Origin: Aldrovandia affinis
Taxonomy: Eukaryota > Chordata > Actinopteri > Notacanthiformes > Halosauridae
Reading direction: 5' to 3'
DNA length: 64,000 nt
Assembly (NCBI GenBank): GCA_029706075.1
Contig: JAINUG010000323.1
Coordinates: 124,001 to 188,000 of the forward strand
The notes under the pieces are model-generated. The model saw only the letters and a list, made by a program, of their open reading frames with translations. It had not been told where the DNA came from and did no database searches. The translations under genes and the position numbers were made by a program. Of this stretch, positions 38,119 to 50,958 are shown one piece after another (within the stretch, counting starts at the first letter, position 1; each line of letters opens with the position of its first letter).

Positions 38119-39189
38119 ATTTTATTTGTGGTTGAGTGGGTGGAGGGAGAGAGTGTTGACAATTATTCTCAGCTTGTAGGCACCAGTTCACTGCTGTTTA
38201 TTTTCTGTCTTTGGTCATGTGGAAAAGCAAAACTGTCTTTCTGCCCATTTTCAGCAAGCCCAGCATGACATCAACACATTGCCACATTGCATGCATCCAA
38301 ACTGAAGCCGAGACCTTGTCCCCCATCCCTGGTTAAACAATCCCCCAACAAGCCATCGGGGGAGGGTCATACAGAATAGAATACCTCATAGCCATTCTGA
38401 GATCATTTCTAACCCTTTTCCACTTAAGCTATTACTCTCATAATGACTAATTTCTGCTTAGATATGGTCCTGATTTCACATTACCCTTCCCTCCATCTCT
38501 TAAGCTGTTGTAGTCAGGCTGCAAAACAAAATGTTGAGCAGCATAATCCAACCCATTCCGACTGGCCCTGAGACAGAGAGAGGAATGCTGTGGCCAAGCA
38601 ATCTGCTATTGTTCACTGTGTTCTTATCAGAAAATCTAATTTAGTTCTACTGGATAGAACAAGGAATAACACTGCGATGCATCGGTCAGCCTGATTGATA
38701 ATAGGGCAAGCCTCCAGGTCAATAATGTGATTGAAGGGCCAAAGAGGGCCACATAATAATGGCTAGGGGGTCTTAACAGCGATAGACCACCACTGACCAC
38801 CCCCCTCGCAAAAACATTTAATTGCCATCTCAGCAAACGAAGGGGTTTAGCGGATAACTGAGGTGTGAGCGGTTTCCATGGCGCTCCTTGTGACTTGTGA
38901 GCAGGGAGGACAGAGGTGCAACGCTGTTCTCCATTCATTTTTGTTTTGCGTTTGAGAGGAAAAACGTCAGCGCAAAAATATATACATGGGACATTCAGTG
39001 TCTTCGTACATTTCACTGTTCTTTGCCTTTGAAAGAGTTAAACTTGAATGTATTATCATTATATAAGTGAGTAATTGTGCTATCCTGCATATTCCCTTGT
39101 CAAGGAACATTGTTTGCGTTAAAAAAAATATAGCAAAACATACATTACCCATTTGTGAAGCTAGATAGTTAATGGAGCAATCTATTGGA

Positions 39190-39258
39190 TCCAATGAAAG
39201 TGCCCCAAGTGGGAATCAAATCTGAAGCCTTAGTCCTTAAACACTACTATATTACATT
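39190..39258 (+). repeat. Fragment of the dispersed fish repeat
   Basis: ccccaagtgggaatcaaatc followed by taaacactactatattacat corresponds to the 3' part of the repeat at 23501-23745. Confidence 0.45.
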
Positions 39259-39310
39259 GTTTCCACACATTGTCATACTGTATAGTGAAGTGCAAATACC
39301 AACAATGCTA

Positions 39311-40212
39311 ATCCATAGCTTTCAGTCACGTGGTTTCTTCCCTAGTAACCGCCTACCTGCCGGGCAAAAAGTGTGATAACGTGACGTCATCCCATGGTAA
39401 ACATTGGGGCAACATGGCGAGTGGACGCAATCCCAGCAATTTGCCGGCTGTTTTACACAGTAAAGACTATTTAGATCATCTCAGCCAGGAAGAAAAAGGT
39501 AGATACATGGACAAACTACAAATCTTGGGCACTTGTGATCCATATTTAGCACCCGCGGCTGTGTTTGAGCCACTAAATGCAGCTAAGTCCCTGCTTATAA
39601 AACTACCGAAAGCTACAAGTATTTTCACTCAGGCTGGGTAAACAATGCTGGTGTGTGGAAGTGAAGAAATTCTTCATTGTCAAAGCGAAGGTGAGTGACG
39701 TTAAATTAGCCTAGCCTATCGGTATGCTAGCTAACGTTACGCTACGGTCAGTGGTAAGGTAGCTACCTCTTGCTAACCGGTAACGTTAGCTGTCAAAGCG
39801 AAGGTGCCTTTCGTTATGTTACGTTGTCTAGTCTATCTAACGTTACACAGCTAAATTACTATCTTGTGGTAGATAGCTCTAATTCTGGTAACGTTAGCTA
39901 GCTACGTTGATCACATATATTTACAGCCCGAGCGCTGCTCACTGCTCCCTCAGGGGATGGGTTAAATGCAGAGACAAATTTCTCCTTTCTTTATTTTCTT
40001 TTTCACTGGGTATCCTATAAAAACACAACCCAGGCTTATCTCCTCGCCGGTTTGCACACCCGATTGCACAGCAACTCTCTGGCATGGTTTTCAATGCTCC
40101 TTCATCAGCGTTACAGGTGCTATGATAACGTGACGGGCAGTTGACGGGCAGTGCCTTTTGCCCGGCAGCGCAGCTCGCTCCTGGCCTGTGACGTCACGTG
40201 AAAGCTATGGAT
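39311..40212 (+). mobile_element. 0.9-kb element with terminal inverted repeats
   Basis: The left end atccatagctttca (39311-39324) is perfectly inverted at 40199-40212, and a second inner block, gccgggcaaaa, is inverted at matching offsets (39359 and 40166). This gives an imperfect TIR of about 60 bp. Flanks TAA (left) and TAC (right) would suit a 3-bp target duplication of the Harbinger type, but this is weak. Inside are a short coding exon and four TAACGTTA palindromes (39732, 39781, 39838, 39889). Superfamily uncertain. Confidence 0.6.
39414..39641 (+). CDS. Short exon-like frame inside the TIR element
   Basis: 75 codons from ATG 39414 to TAA. The N-terminal half (LHSKDYLDHLSQEEKGRYMD, then LGTCDPYLAPAAVF) resembles, from memory, the start of multi-copy fish proteins with a YxxHL…KxRYxxKLxxLG…DPY pattern. 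Those proteins go on to SWIM zinc-finger and YqaJ-type nuclease domains and appear to be transposon-linked. None of these later domains is present; the frame diverges after the DPY motif and stops. A donor-like GTGAGT follows at about 39691. It may be exon 1 of such a gene trapped between TIRs, or a fossil. No expression evidence. Confidence 0.35.
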   Translation: MASGRNPSNLPAVLHSKDYLDHLSQEEKGRYMDKLQILGTCDPYLAPAAVFEPLNAAKSLLIKLPKATSIFTQAG

Positions 40213-42901
40213 ACTAACCAAATGAAAGTAAATTAAAACAGCTCTACATTCACATTTGTACAAGCATCTGCAGAGATAAAAAATGATTATTTGTAGTCTT
40301 TGTTCCAGACTGTTTTTATTCATTTCTGCTCCTTTAAAGATATCACATTTCAAGCCCTTGTGCCTACAGGAGACAGCGAACAAACGATTTTTAATATGTA
40401 ACGCCAGTCTTATCAACTGAATCTGAGTCAACTGACAGCGATGCACTCTAGTGAACTGTGGCTCTGGATATACGAAAGCAAGTATTTTCAGATTAATTAA
40501 AATTCCACATCACCCTTATTACATTTTACACAAGTCAGTGTGATTTTATTCAAAGTCTGCATTCATTTAATTTGGAGGATTTCACACTTTGCTGGTTAAT
40601 ATTTGTTTTGCATTCACAAAAGGTATGCATGAAGCAAGATGAAGTTTCCCTGCTTCCACCCATAGCAAAAATGAAATACAGACAATTCAGAATTTCTGAA
40701 ATTCTTTCATCTTCCAAAAACACATCACAGCTTTCTTAGAGCATGGGAATTTAAGAACCCAGGGTGAAATGTAGAAACAAGTGGACAAGAAAATAATATA
40801 TTTCTTCTGCTGTTTAGGATGCCTGTAAGAGAAATTATGGTTTTCCTTGTTTGTTTCTATGAAAATAACACATTTTTCAATATATTCAATACATATTCAA
40901 TATAATTGCCTTTTGTAGGTATTATCATGCCAGTTTGGAAGGTGAAAAAATCACCTTAGAGATTCGCAGTTGCTATGACACTAAAGTCGATTTTTGAGAA
41001 GAAGCATTGAAATTCTGAGTGGAATCTCGACCGGTTCAAATTGCTCTAAATGTGCATTCAACACACACTTCCTCCATCGTGTGCTGCTTTTATCAAATAT
41101 GTTATAAAAACTCCATTAGGAGAACTGTTCTGTTCAAACTAACCCTGGGGTCAATGGAGGCCATCATCAAGTGATTTCCCCAAATTAGACTCAGACTCCT
41201 CTACTGCGGACTGCATTTGAAATCATTTCACATTAAGATAAAGCGTTCCGCATGGTGCAGAAGATGGAGAAGAGATGGAAAAAAAGAAAAAACGGAACAA
41301 TTCTTGCCAATTCCTGCATTCCCATCGAGTGTGCTGTAGCTGTTGGCTTAATCTGATATTATTACACACCCTTAAGATTCTCAGGACAATTAAATGTAAT
41401 TATTGCACAAAAAACGACAGCGCTGGCCTGGAAAATAAAACCGTGGACTGAAGCGCGCTGGTTCACAGGGACACAAGCCTCAAATGTCACTGACATCTGG
41501 AAAATGAAGATGTGCAAAGCCTTCACAGAGTTTTGAAAACCTTAACTCTGGATACCTGCACGCCTGGGTGTACTTACCATGGACACAACACAGATTCTGA
41601 AAATAAATATCAGCACATTTGCTGTCATCATTATAAATAATAGTTTTTCCGTTTGCGCTAAACAGCGCTAAGCTATTGTGGTTCTGGACTTTGCATTTAC
41701 AACAAAAATAAGCACTGAACTAATGCCTGCATTTGATATGTTTTGGAATATGTGTTGTTACTTCTCCTGATTTAACATTTAGCTAGAATGTTTAATATCT
41801 CATATTTTATCAAGTTCCCAGCTATTTATTTTATTTCTCTACTATGGATTTTCAAAATGTTTGTATTATTTTTCTGTAATTTTAGCACTTCTGAGCCTCT
41901 GTATACAGTGTAGTATACACAGTAGCCAGTTATAATCCTTACATATATAAACAGTCTTAATCTTAATCTTAATAATAATTCATAATTAATCAGAATAATA
42001 GAAAGTAAAATAATTATTAATCTTAATAATTTAAAGCTTCTTTCATTCAACAGTCACTGTTCACCAACTAAAGAAGCAACTTGATGCAGATAGCATGATG
42101 TAATCATGGCAACACAAAAAAAATACATGAATACAGCCATGCACCTTGCATTAAAGTACAGGACATATGCACTGTAAGTAGTTTTGCATGCATTAGACTT
42201 ACTGAAATGACTTTACCAGTTACAGAAGACCCCACTTTATTGCAAAAGCACATTACCTAATACAATTCCCTTTACTGTACGGAGTGACTTGCCAGCCTCT
42301 ATTAAATTCAAACTTGATCGACTGAAAAATCAATCGATAAGCTTAACCAATTAAACATTGAAACAAAGAAACGAAGACTATTGACTGCCCAAGAAACAAA
42401 GCCTGATTGGAAAAAAGTGCTTGCATACAGCGACAATACTGTGGCGATGACAAAGTGTTTCACATAAAGCCTTTTAAAAGCATATTTATCCGTTTGTCCA
42501 TGAGATAATGAGCATAGCTCTCCCTAACAAAACTATATTATTAGTAAGGAGAAAAAAAGCCATAGAGAAATAACAATATTTTTTTGTGTTAGTACAGTCT
42601 CCCATTAGTTAGAGACACATAGGACCTCTCGCCCCAAAAATGTATAAATGTGACAATCATTTAGTAAAAAAAACAAAAACTTGTCAGCTGCCTTTCAGAG
42701 CCAAAACAAACAACCACTTATGTGGACGATAACAGCAAATTGCAGCTCACTCCAAAACATATCATCTTTGTACGTAAGTATCCAAGGTTTTCCCTGCAAA
42801 CACACAATCAGCTGCATAAACGAGATAGAGAGATCAGGAGCTTGAGAGAAGAAAAAAATGTCTGACTGTTTGTTCAATATACACACCCAAAGGCTACAGT
42901 A

Positions 42902-42926
42902 ACACACACACACACACACACGCGCA
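42902..42926. repeat. (CA)n microsatellite
   Basis: CA units ending in cgcgca. Confidence 0.93.
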
Positions 42927-42957
42927 CTTGCGCAAGCAGTATGAGAGCTGTCTCTTA

Positions 42958-43300
42958 CCAGTCTCAGGGCCCCAGGGGCCAGGAGATGTACAGTTGTTGA
43001 GGAGCCTTAAGTAAAATGGCAGAGAATATGAGTCTACTTTAAGAGGCTCTCAGCTCGCAGCCTCAGTCTAGTTTCCTCTGATTGGCACGTTCTCTGCTGC
43101 TTCTCAGAGGCAGACGGAACACAGTCCAAATGGGTCCAGCAGTCATCAGCTTCTCAGTCTGCTCTTTTTTTGTGTGTTGTTTTGTTGGCCTGCTGGCACG
43201 GAATAGTGAAACTGCAGAACTGTCCCAGGAGATGAGGAGGGGGAAGGGGTGGTAAATAAAGACCCCCCCCCCCTCTCCGAGGCTGTCACTCAGCCCAGGC
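42958..43300 (-). other. Candidate 5' non-coding exon (weak)
   Basis: On the minus strand the sequence runs through a G-rich, AT-poor stretch to CTGAGACTG|GTAAGAGACA, a good splice donor with its GT at 42957-42956. The stretch could be an alternative first exon of mid1, 27 kb upstream of the coding exon. The upstream edge is not visible. It may be chance. Confidence 0.2.
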
Positions 43301-43962
43301 AGAGTCTGGGCCCTGGTTGCCCGACAGACACCTCTGAGTGTTAATTAGGAGAGAGGAATGCTCAATGGAGGTACGGATGGTGACAGAGGTAGATAATGTA
43401 GGCAGAGTGTATTTCATCTTTGCGTCACTACACTGTGCACCAGCTGAAGGTACTAGAGCAGACAGATCTTTGTTTGTTTAAGGCTAACCCAATGTCTTTG
43501 CAAGACAGCACAGGTACGGAAGGCATTGTTGTGTGAATAAATTGATTAACAAAAATATGGCATAATTATGATCCTACATGAGACAGATAGACTCGGGAAA
43601 AAGCACATGCATTTAGCTACAGAGTAATACTATTGTTCATTGTATATAGAGGGGATATTCATCTTAGCCCTCTTCAAGAATCATAAGCTAATTCAAGTGT
43701 TCAGGGAAAAAAGGCTCCGTAACCGTACAATCCCCTTTGTGCATATACGTGCATGCAAAATGTACAGTAATGAAATATGCAAAATACAGAAACTGCATTT
43801 TTCGGTTATTTTGAAATATTATTTGCATCAATTTGCAAACACATAATGGATGGACGGACACCTTGCTTTTCCATTAATTACCGAGCTGGCAAATGATGAA
43901 AGGAATGATAAAAAGTAACAAAACATCAGGGTTGTTTTAATGAGCAATTCTACCTTTCATAA

Positions 43963-44075
43963 TAATAATAATAATTATGCATTTTATTTAATTGGCGCCT
44001 TTCTAGACCCCCAAGGTCACCTTACAAAAAAGTTTACAAAAGCAACACAGGAGGTACAAAAAAATTCTAGGTAAA
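43963..44075 (+). repeat. (AAT)n plus dispersed fish repeat tail
   Basis: AAT units, then ttggcgcctttctagacccc and caaggtcaccttacaaaaaa. Same family as 19934-20071. Confidence 0.55.
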
Positions 44076-47000
44076 AAGTGTTTTGAAGGAGGGTAGTGCC
44101 TCTGCGTGTCTGATGTGTGTGGGGAGTGAGTTAATAATAAACAATGTACAAGAGCCAAATCTACGCAGAGCTGTTTCGAAACAGCGACGCCCTTTCTTCC
44201 TGTGGCTTTCTGTTATCTATAGTATGCTTTTCCTAAAGGGTTCTCAGCACTCTAACTAAATGTTTAATTCAAGACCAACCCCAAAGTTATTATAAGACCA
44301 TCATCTGTATTCCAACAAAAGCGTACGTCTCTCTCTCGCTCTCTCCCTCTCTCTGAGGTTTGAGTGCGTTTTGTAATATTGTTTTGTTGCAATGCCATGC
44401 GTGCATTCTTCCCGTTTGAGTCCGGCGGCTCCTCCGTGCGGCTTTGGCACAGGCGCCCAGTGGCCTCTCATCAATTCATGACATGTACTCCGTATCCCAG
44501 CCGAAAGCCTGCTTGTCCTTCGCTCGGGTCGGCCACTGTTTCCCTCACTCGCGCTCTCTCCCTTCTGCTTCAGTCAATACCGCTCGGAAAAGTGGAAAAA
44601 GCTATTTGTTTACAAGGGCTTCTACTGTTCCTGGTGACATTCAGCACAAGGCTCAAAACCAACAGCTTGAAAGGATTCGAGAGAGCCTCACCGAGGGCCC
44701 GAATCCATCTCGCTGAAAAAGGCTGAAAAATGAGATCTGTTTTCCGTCCACCGCAACTGTTTTTTCTTTTTCTTTTAGACAGAAACGCTTCGCATTGAGA
44801 TACCATCGAAGCCTGTGACTCACTGCCTTAAAGACCTTCATCAAAGGACAACCTTAAAGCCCTTCATCAACTGGCCAATCAGGATGAATCCTGGCACTCC
44901 TGGAAATCGTGGCTAACTCCTGTTGTGCACTGCTGGCCAGTGGCAAACTCCCTGGCTCCACTGCTAAATTCTCAGTTGCTAGTTTGCCTTGTGTTTTGTA
45001 GCAGTCCCCACTTTACAGCATCAGAGAAAAAGCTCATAATCGATCAAATGTCATTTAATATTGTGCTCTACAAAGGAATTATCACAGAGCACATTACATA
45101 GAAACAATGCGCGTTAAAATGGATGCGACGTGAAATGAAGAACAATGATGCTTTGCCGACAGAGTATAAATCACTTCTGGTGACAGTACTTATAAGCAGT
45201 GAAATGTGTCACTGTCTATGGTCTCTATATCGCCCAATGCTTGCAAATATTGCATTTTATATTTTCAGTCTTGGCCAGGTCTCTCTTGAAATATTTCACA
45301 CCCAGTGAGAGCTCTTGGTTAAATAAAGATTAGTCACCAGGTGATACAGAGATCCAGTGAAATGCAGATAAATGAAATATATCCTATATCATGTAAAAAA
45401 CAATCCCACCCATCACAGGTGTAGAATCATACCTTTGAATGTATTATGTCTGTTGCGTGTTGTACATTGTTGAGAGAATAATTGTGGATTCCCGGATTAC
45501 TTGAGACATGAGACAAACAGACAAGCAGGGAAAACTTTCAGATGACTGCGCTAACTGCCAATTATACAATTAGTTTTTGTTTATTAAATTAACAGTACGA
45601 TTCTAAAGGAAATAAAAACAAGTGGAGTTTAGGTAAATGTTCTGAATGTTGATTAATTTTAAATGTAAATCTTAATGTTCACACACCAGATTTACTTAAT
45701 GTGCACACACAGAGTAGAAATAGTATAAAGACAGCCATACAGACAGAAACACACACACACACACACCCTCACACACACACACCCTCACACACACATGCAC
45801 TTGTGCACACATGCAGACACACGCACACACACACAGAAAGCATCATTGATCACTGGCAGTTTAATGCTACTCTAGAGCAGACTTTGCCCCCAGACATTAA
45901 ACTCTGGAGATTTGCCTGTGAAAAGTGTCTCTATATGAGTGTCATTGAGGTTATATATATATATATGCATATAAGATATGCATTATCAGATATTCTCATC
46001 TCATTAAATTCTCTAAATACACAAAAAAAAGAGCAGATTTCAAACAAACGAATTATTGCATAACTATATTAAAATGCCAATTACATGTGATTCCACTGCT
46101 GACAACTAGAATTAACTATAATTTATATGCAATAGCAAAACATCACTAGTGAGAAGTGCATGCAATAGCCTAATGATTGAATCTCCTTCAGTTTTCATGT
46201 TTAGCTAGTTTGCTATACAGACAAATGTAACCACAAGCAGTCTGAGGGGCAGGTGTCCTGGACAAATGTACAGTAAACTGCTCAGAGTGGACACAGGATG
46301 GGCCAAGCACACCCGAAAGTCTCCAACGAGAAGGCGGCTTTAGAAAACAACCGCATTCACCCTCTGCTCCCTCTTGGCTTGCCCTTTGTGAGCTATTTAC
46401 GAAGCTGCGTGATCTCTACCGTTGCATTTTACACTGACCATTGCGGGAGAAGGGAACAGCCCGCGCTGAAAGCCACTAGCCACCATGGGTCCAAGGTCAG
46501 GGCCACTTTAGCGCCACTTTGTTTTTGAAGAAAAACAAACTTGAGTGGAAACTGTGATTCAACTCCAGCTGCCTGAAGAAGGGAATTTGTGAGCTGTGGT
46601 TCAGACAGTCTCCGAATTCGCCCACATGAAATCTAATCCTGTCCTCAATCTGGACTGACTCACATGTCTATACTGAGAACTGGGCAAAAATATTATTTCT
46701 GAGAGAAAAACGAGCTGCCTACTATATCATTCAGATTTTAGTCACTAACAGGAAATTGATACATATCGGTGTTTTTATTGATGCCAAGGCGGGAGGTGAG
46801 TACTCTCCAAGCTGGGCTTTGTCAAGGCACCCTTGATTTCAGAAAAGCCTTCCCTAATTTACAGCCGCATTGTGAAATGGGTTGCATGGGCCTATAAAAA
46901 GGCACACGTATGAAACTGTGTCTCCACAAATTCTGGTGGCGAGAGGTTTGGATTCAGCGCCATTACTTATTTATTGAGTAACACACACTTGTATCAATAC

Positions 47001-48430
47001 TGTCTCTGAAATGAGTGGCGTGTCCGCCAGAGATGTCTTGATGCTCCGCCCTTGCACCCATGTGACCATCCAATATTCATGCTTCAGGAAACAGTCACAA
47101 TGGATCCCAGGCATCGCAGTACAGCGGAGGAGGGGGTCAGAAGTAGCACTGCACCTGCAGGCAACAATGTGGAGCCACGCTCCCATTCTGTGCAATACAC
47201 ACATTCTCTGGGCGTGCTGAAGATTTCATCTGATTCACTCTGAATTATTGCTGCATTCTTTACTTTGAGCAAAGAGCCAGGAGTCACCCAGTAGCATATC
47301 AAACCAGTCGCACACACATGTACCTTTTATAAAAAGTATTTATCACCTGAAACGCCTACCTAAAAATGATTAATGAAAAACTAGGTAATGCAATATGTGT
47401 ACATGTTTACTGTAAGTTGATAGCAAAATGATAATGCTATGATATTTGCATTATTTCAGAACTGCTGATCTGAACATATGAGCATGGGTATAATCAATTT
47501 GGCACCATATGGCCACTTCTGCCTGGAGCCTGAGTACTGTGAGTCTGAGGGGATGTGAAGGGTTTAAAATACCAAGCCAAAAGCCTGTCTCCCACCACTG
47601 ACAAGCCCTTAGAAAGAGAGGGAGGAGATACGTCTTTGCCTTTGAATCAGTCATCAAGCTATTGTAACAAGATTTGATTTACAGTGGATCAAGGTAATTC
47701 ACAAGCCTTGAAGATGATACTGTTCCCATAAAGTTTTGAGACTGAGGAAGGGAGAAGTGGGGGGGGCTCTCCTGAATGGCACGAGGGATTAAATTGAGAA
47801 TCTGAGATTTGGCATGTAGTTATTTAATGCATAGTTTAATTAATAAATAAGTTGAAATAAACAAACTACCTGTGCCGGAAGATTGTTTTTCCTCTGTATT
47901 GTCCATTATTGTTTATTCGGTCAATATTTTGATCTCATAAAATAGTACTTAACAAAAACTGAATTATACACAATGTCATATTTGTGCACAGTCCAGAATT
48001 CACAGAAAAAACAAACAAATTTAAACTTGTTTTGTTAGTATATACATAGTAGACTATATAATATGTATGATGTGAATATCACAGTATTCTTTTGAGCAAA
48101 GTTATAACGTGTCAAAATGAAAGTTATAATCAATAATGAAATTCTTCACAAGGCATCATCTCACATCAAATCATTATACTTTCGTTAAAATACACTGCAA
48201 AACTGAACTCTTTTCCTGTCCGGCCCCTTTATGCATTGTTACCCTGTTCTGTGTTCTGACTAAATCTTGCACAGGTCTGCTGACACTTTTTCTTCCAGGT
48301 TGCTTGACAACGAAGCCATACCCCCCCTCCCAAGGAATATTACTTCTGAGATTTACACTCGGCATAGACTTCTCCACCATGTAATTCACAAAGTTTAAGC
48401 CACAGAAAAATACAGGAAAATTCAATGAGG
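44076..48430. other. Non-coding stretch
   Basis: No coding exon recognised. A TC-rich tract at 44330-44356 precedes a CpG-bearing patch at 44360-44720 that is open in several frames but shows no motif. CA repeats at 45749-45834 and a short TA run at 45952-45966. Confidence 0.45.
45749..45834. repeat. Interrupted (CA)n microsatellite
   Basis: CA runs broken twice by ccctca and then by atgcacttgtgca. Confidence 0.93.
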
Positions 48431-48960
48431 GCGCACATGTGCTCCTTTCTAAGTGCGACGCACGTGGACGATCCCCCCCGCCAGACTAAACCTCTCGCCC
48501 TCTTTAATTCACTGTGGCTCTCACTGCATCGGCAGAGAAAGGACAGGAGTTAATCAATCTAAATGACCCTCTGCGCAACCCGCCCCAGCGAGATCACTGA
48601 AGAGATGTAGCGGTACTCACTTGCCGTGCTCTAGCAACGCCCCGCTAACAAAAGAGACGAGAGATGTGGTGCCTCCTGGAAGACAATGAAGAGCGTGTAT
48701 CTCACAGGCGCACGCATCCGACACTGACTCAAAACAAAACATAGCCACCTAGCCTCCGTAACACCTCCCCCTCCTACCCCCACCACCACCCCCCACTACC
48801 CCACACCCCCTTCCCAGAGCCCGTGCCTCGTGCTCACACCGGCGCGAAGAGCCCTGGAGAACCGTTACTTCGAGTGGGTTATCTCGTGGACACTGCTACC
48901 ATCAACGGGAGGGCACCTCTGCTTGCCCCAACGCTCCCCTATCCGCCAATCCACCTAAAA
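48430..48960. promoter_or_regulatory. CpG-bearing patch with candidate minus-strand first exon
   Basis: The most GC- and CpG-rich non-coding patch upstream of mid1, with C-rich runs at 48769-48812. On the minus strand AGAGCACGGCAA|GTGAGTACCG is a good donor (GT at 48620-48619), so an untranslated first exon could span roughly 48621-48850. Position and strand suit an upstream promoter of mid1, but no TATA or initiator decides it. Confidence 0.25.
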
Positions 48961-48989
48961 CAATGGAGCTCCGAGCAGGGAAAACAATG

Positions 48990-49074
48990 GAGAGAGAGAA
49001 AGAGATATGGGGAGAGGGAGGCAGAGGGAGAGAGAGAGAAACAGAGAAAGATGGCGAGAGAGAGAGAGAGAGAG
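48990..49074. repeat. GA-rich purine tract
   Basis: Imperfect (GA)n with GGGA and AAAG interruptions. Confidence 0.93.
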
Positions 49075-49228
49075 ACCCCCCAGGGACTGTGTTGTGATGA
49101 ATCACTCCTGATAGGCAGGCTTTGCCCACAGCTGAGGTGGATCACTGAGGCTCTCCTGCTCCACTGCATTCTACACACAGCTCCTTCTATGGGCTGGCCC
49201 CCACACCCACAGACAAAAGCAAATATCG

Positions 49229-49440
49229 ACATGCATAAGACGTGTATGAGGAAATACTGATGTACAGTACGTAAGGAAATATGGACATGCGTAAGGTGAA
49301 ATGAAAATACGGTCATGCATGAGGCTAGATATGTGCGCATAAGGAAATACGGACATTCATAAGTCATTGTGGAAGCAGAAAAAATAAATATGGAAATGCA
49401 TATGAAGGCAAAAAGGACCTGTATAAGGCAACATGGACAA
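49229..49440. repeat. Degenerate minisatellite
   Basis: Variants of 'catgcgtaaggaaatatgga' recur at roughly 20-30-base steps (near 49231, 49270, 49289, 49336, 49390) with decayed spacing. The overlapping minus-strand frames with repeating SPYACPYF-type patterns are a by-product of this repeat. Confidence 0.6.
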
Positions 49441-50802
49441 GCGCTTCAACAGATTCTATCAAAATCACATTTGCTCCTCTGCAAGAAACCGTTCGATATA
49501 CAGTATATAGCTCACTGACGTCTCTCATTGAATTCAATATCGCTGAACACGCAAACAAACATCAAGCACGCATACCCTTAACCCTGGCTCATGGACACAA
49601 CCTCAACCCCAATATAGGCCAACGGGGCATTCTGAATCCTGAACACAAAGTCCACTCCTTCTGTAGTCCATGGACTAATTAATCATTTGCGGCAGTCATG
49701 TTCAATCAGAATCATCGGATTTCACGAGCGTGAAAGGATAATATCACGACCGAGACAAAGACCGCACAAGCGAAGCCGAGGGAAACCTTTTTGTTATCTG
49801 AAGATGAACGGCCAGTGCTAAGCCCCCAAAAAAAAAAATCTGTTTAAACTTCATGTGAAATAAAATGTCTTGCAGTTTGGCCCTTCAGCTCTGCTAATCA
49901 CCCCTCGCTTTGACAGGGAGATGAGAGCCCAAAGCGCCGCTGTTCTTTTAATGTGTATTCAGATCTACTGAAGCATGCGCCCCTCCCTGCCCCTCTGCTT
50001 ACACAAGGTCCATATGGCATGGGCGTTCTTGTTATTGTGGTTCGCCAATTATTTGGGGAGACATTCAATAGCGGTGCACACGCACACATTTTACAATGTG
50101 TTCACAAAGAGAGCGGGGGAACACAAATATTGAAATTGATATTTCAGCCTGAAATGTAATTGTTAAATATTTAAAAAGTGCAATTGGTAAATTCTAGTCT
50201 TTCTCACAAATTTGGGATTTTTTTCTCCCTTCACTCAGTCATCACACTCAAATTGAAATTGTTACAATTCTTTGAAACACACCAACGCATAGTACATATA
50301 GTCAATTGACAAAATCAGGACGAAATAACTTCTAGGTAAGGAAGAGAAAGCAGTGCCCCACACACACACACACAAAAACAGACGTGTACCAAACCATTTT
50401 AACATTTTAACATTTATTGGTGTCTGATGATTGATAAAAATCAGGCCATTGTGTTAACATTTTGGCACAGTTTGACCTTCATCAGAACATCTACATACAT
50501 TGGTCCCAAACTCATTTGACTGTAAAGCTATATTCTATGTTCTCTTTCTTCAGCTGCCAAGCCTATGCTTTCAGTGGGTGAGTAGTGTGGTCTGAAGGTG
50601 AGGCTTCTATTGTGATGCGGTCATTAATTACACACCTCTTGTTCTGTCACACAAGCAGAGCAGCCAAAGTCCTAAGTTCAACGTGCTTTTTTTGGTGCGT
50701 ATATACTCTACAGAGAGGAATTTAGATATAATATTTCTGTCCCTACGGTCAGGATTCACAGTTTAGGGTCACAAATCCAGTTGTGCCCTGGGTGACTGTG
50801 AC
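49441..50802. other. Non-coding stretch
   Basis: No exon recognised. Contains a short (CA) run at 50358-50374. The 49670-49900 stretch is moderately GC-rich and could be conserved non-coding DNA. Confidence 0.45.
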
Positions 50803-50958
50803 ACATTTTTTATGCAGTTGCCCTCACCCAAGGTCGCTTACATACAGTGACATACTATCCATTTATGCTGTAGCTTTGATACATTCTATCAATTTATATA
50901 GCTGGGCATGCGTAAAATCAATTCAGCCGCCTTGCTCCACCGACCTGCAACCATAGCC
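50803..50958 (+). repeat. Degenerate dispersed fish repeat
   Basis: tttatgcagttgccctcacc, caaggtcgcttacat, aatttatatagctgggc and ccttgctcc follow the block order of the 23501-23745 family. Confidence 0.45.

Larger units (their letters stand above)
34809..39310. other. Non-coding stretch
   Basis: No exon recognised. (CA) tract at 38079-38118. The 35400-35960 and 36000-36300 stretches are moderately GC-rich with many homeobox-like ATTA/TAAT cores and may be conserved non-coding sequence; I cannot test this. A degenerate dispersed-repeat end lies at 39190-39258. Confidence 0.45.
40213..43962. other. Non-coding stretch
   Basis: No coding exon recognised. (CA) tract at 42902-42926 and an 11-base C run at 43263-43273. 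The 41190-41430 stretch looks less random than its flanks and might be conserved. A candidate untranslated exon lies at 42958-43300. Confidence 0.45.

Noticed and set aside
38636-39016. 126-codon minus-strand frame
   Set aside because: No motif and no exon signals; treated as chance.
48823-49367. Long frames on both strands rich in R/E or S/L
   Set aside because: Produced by the GA-rich tract and the adjoining degenerate minisatellite.
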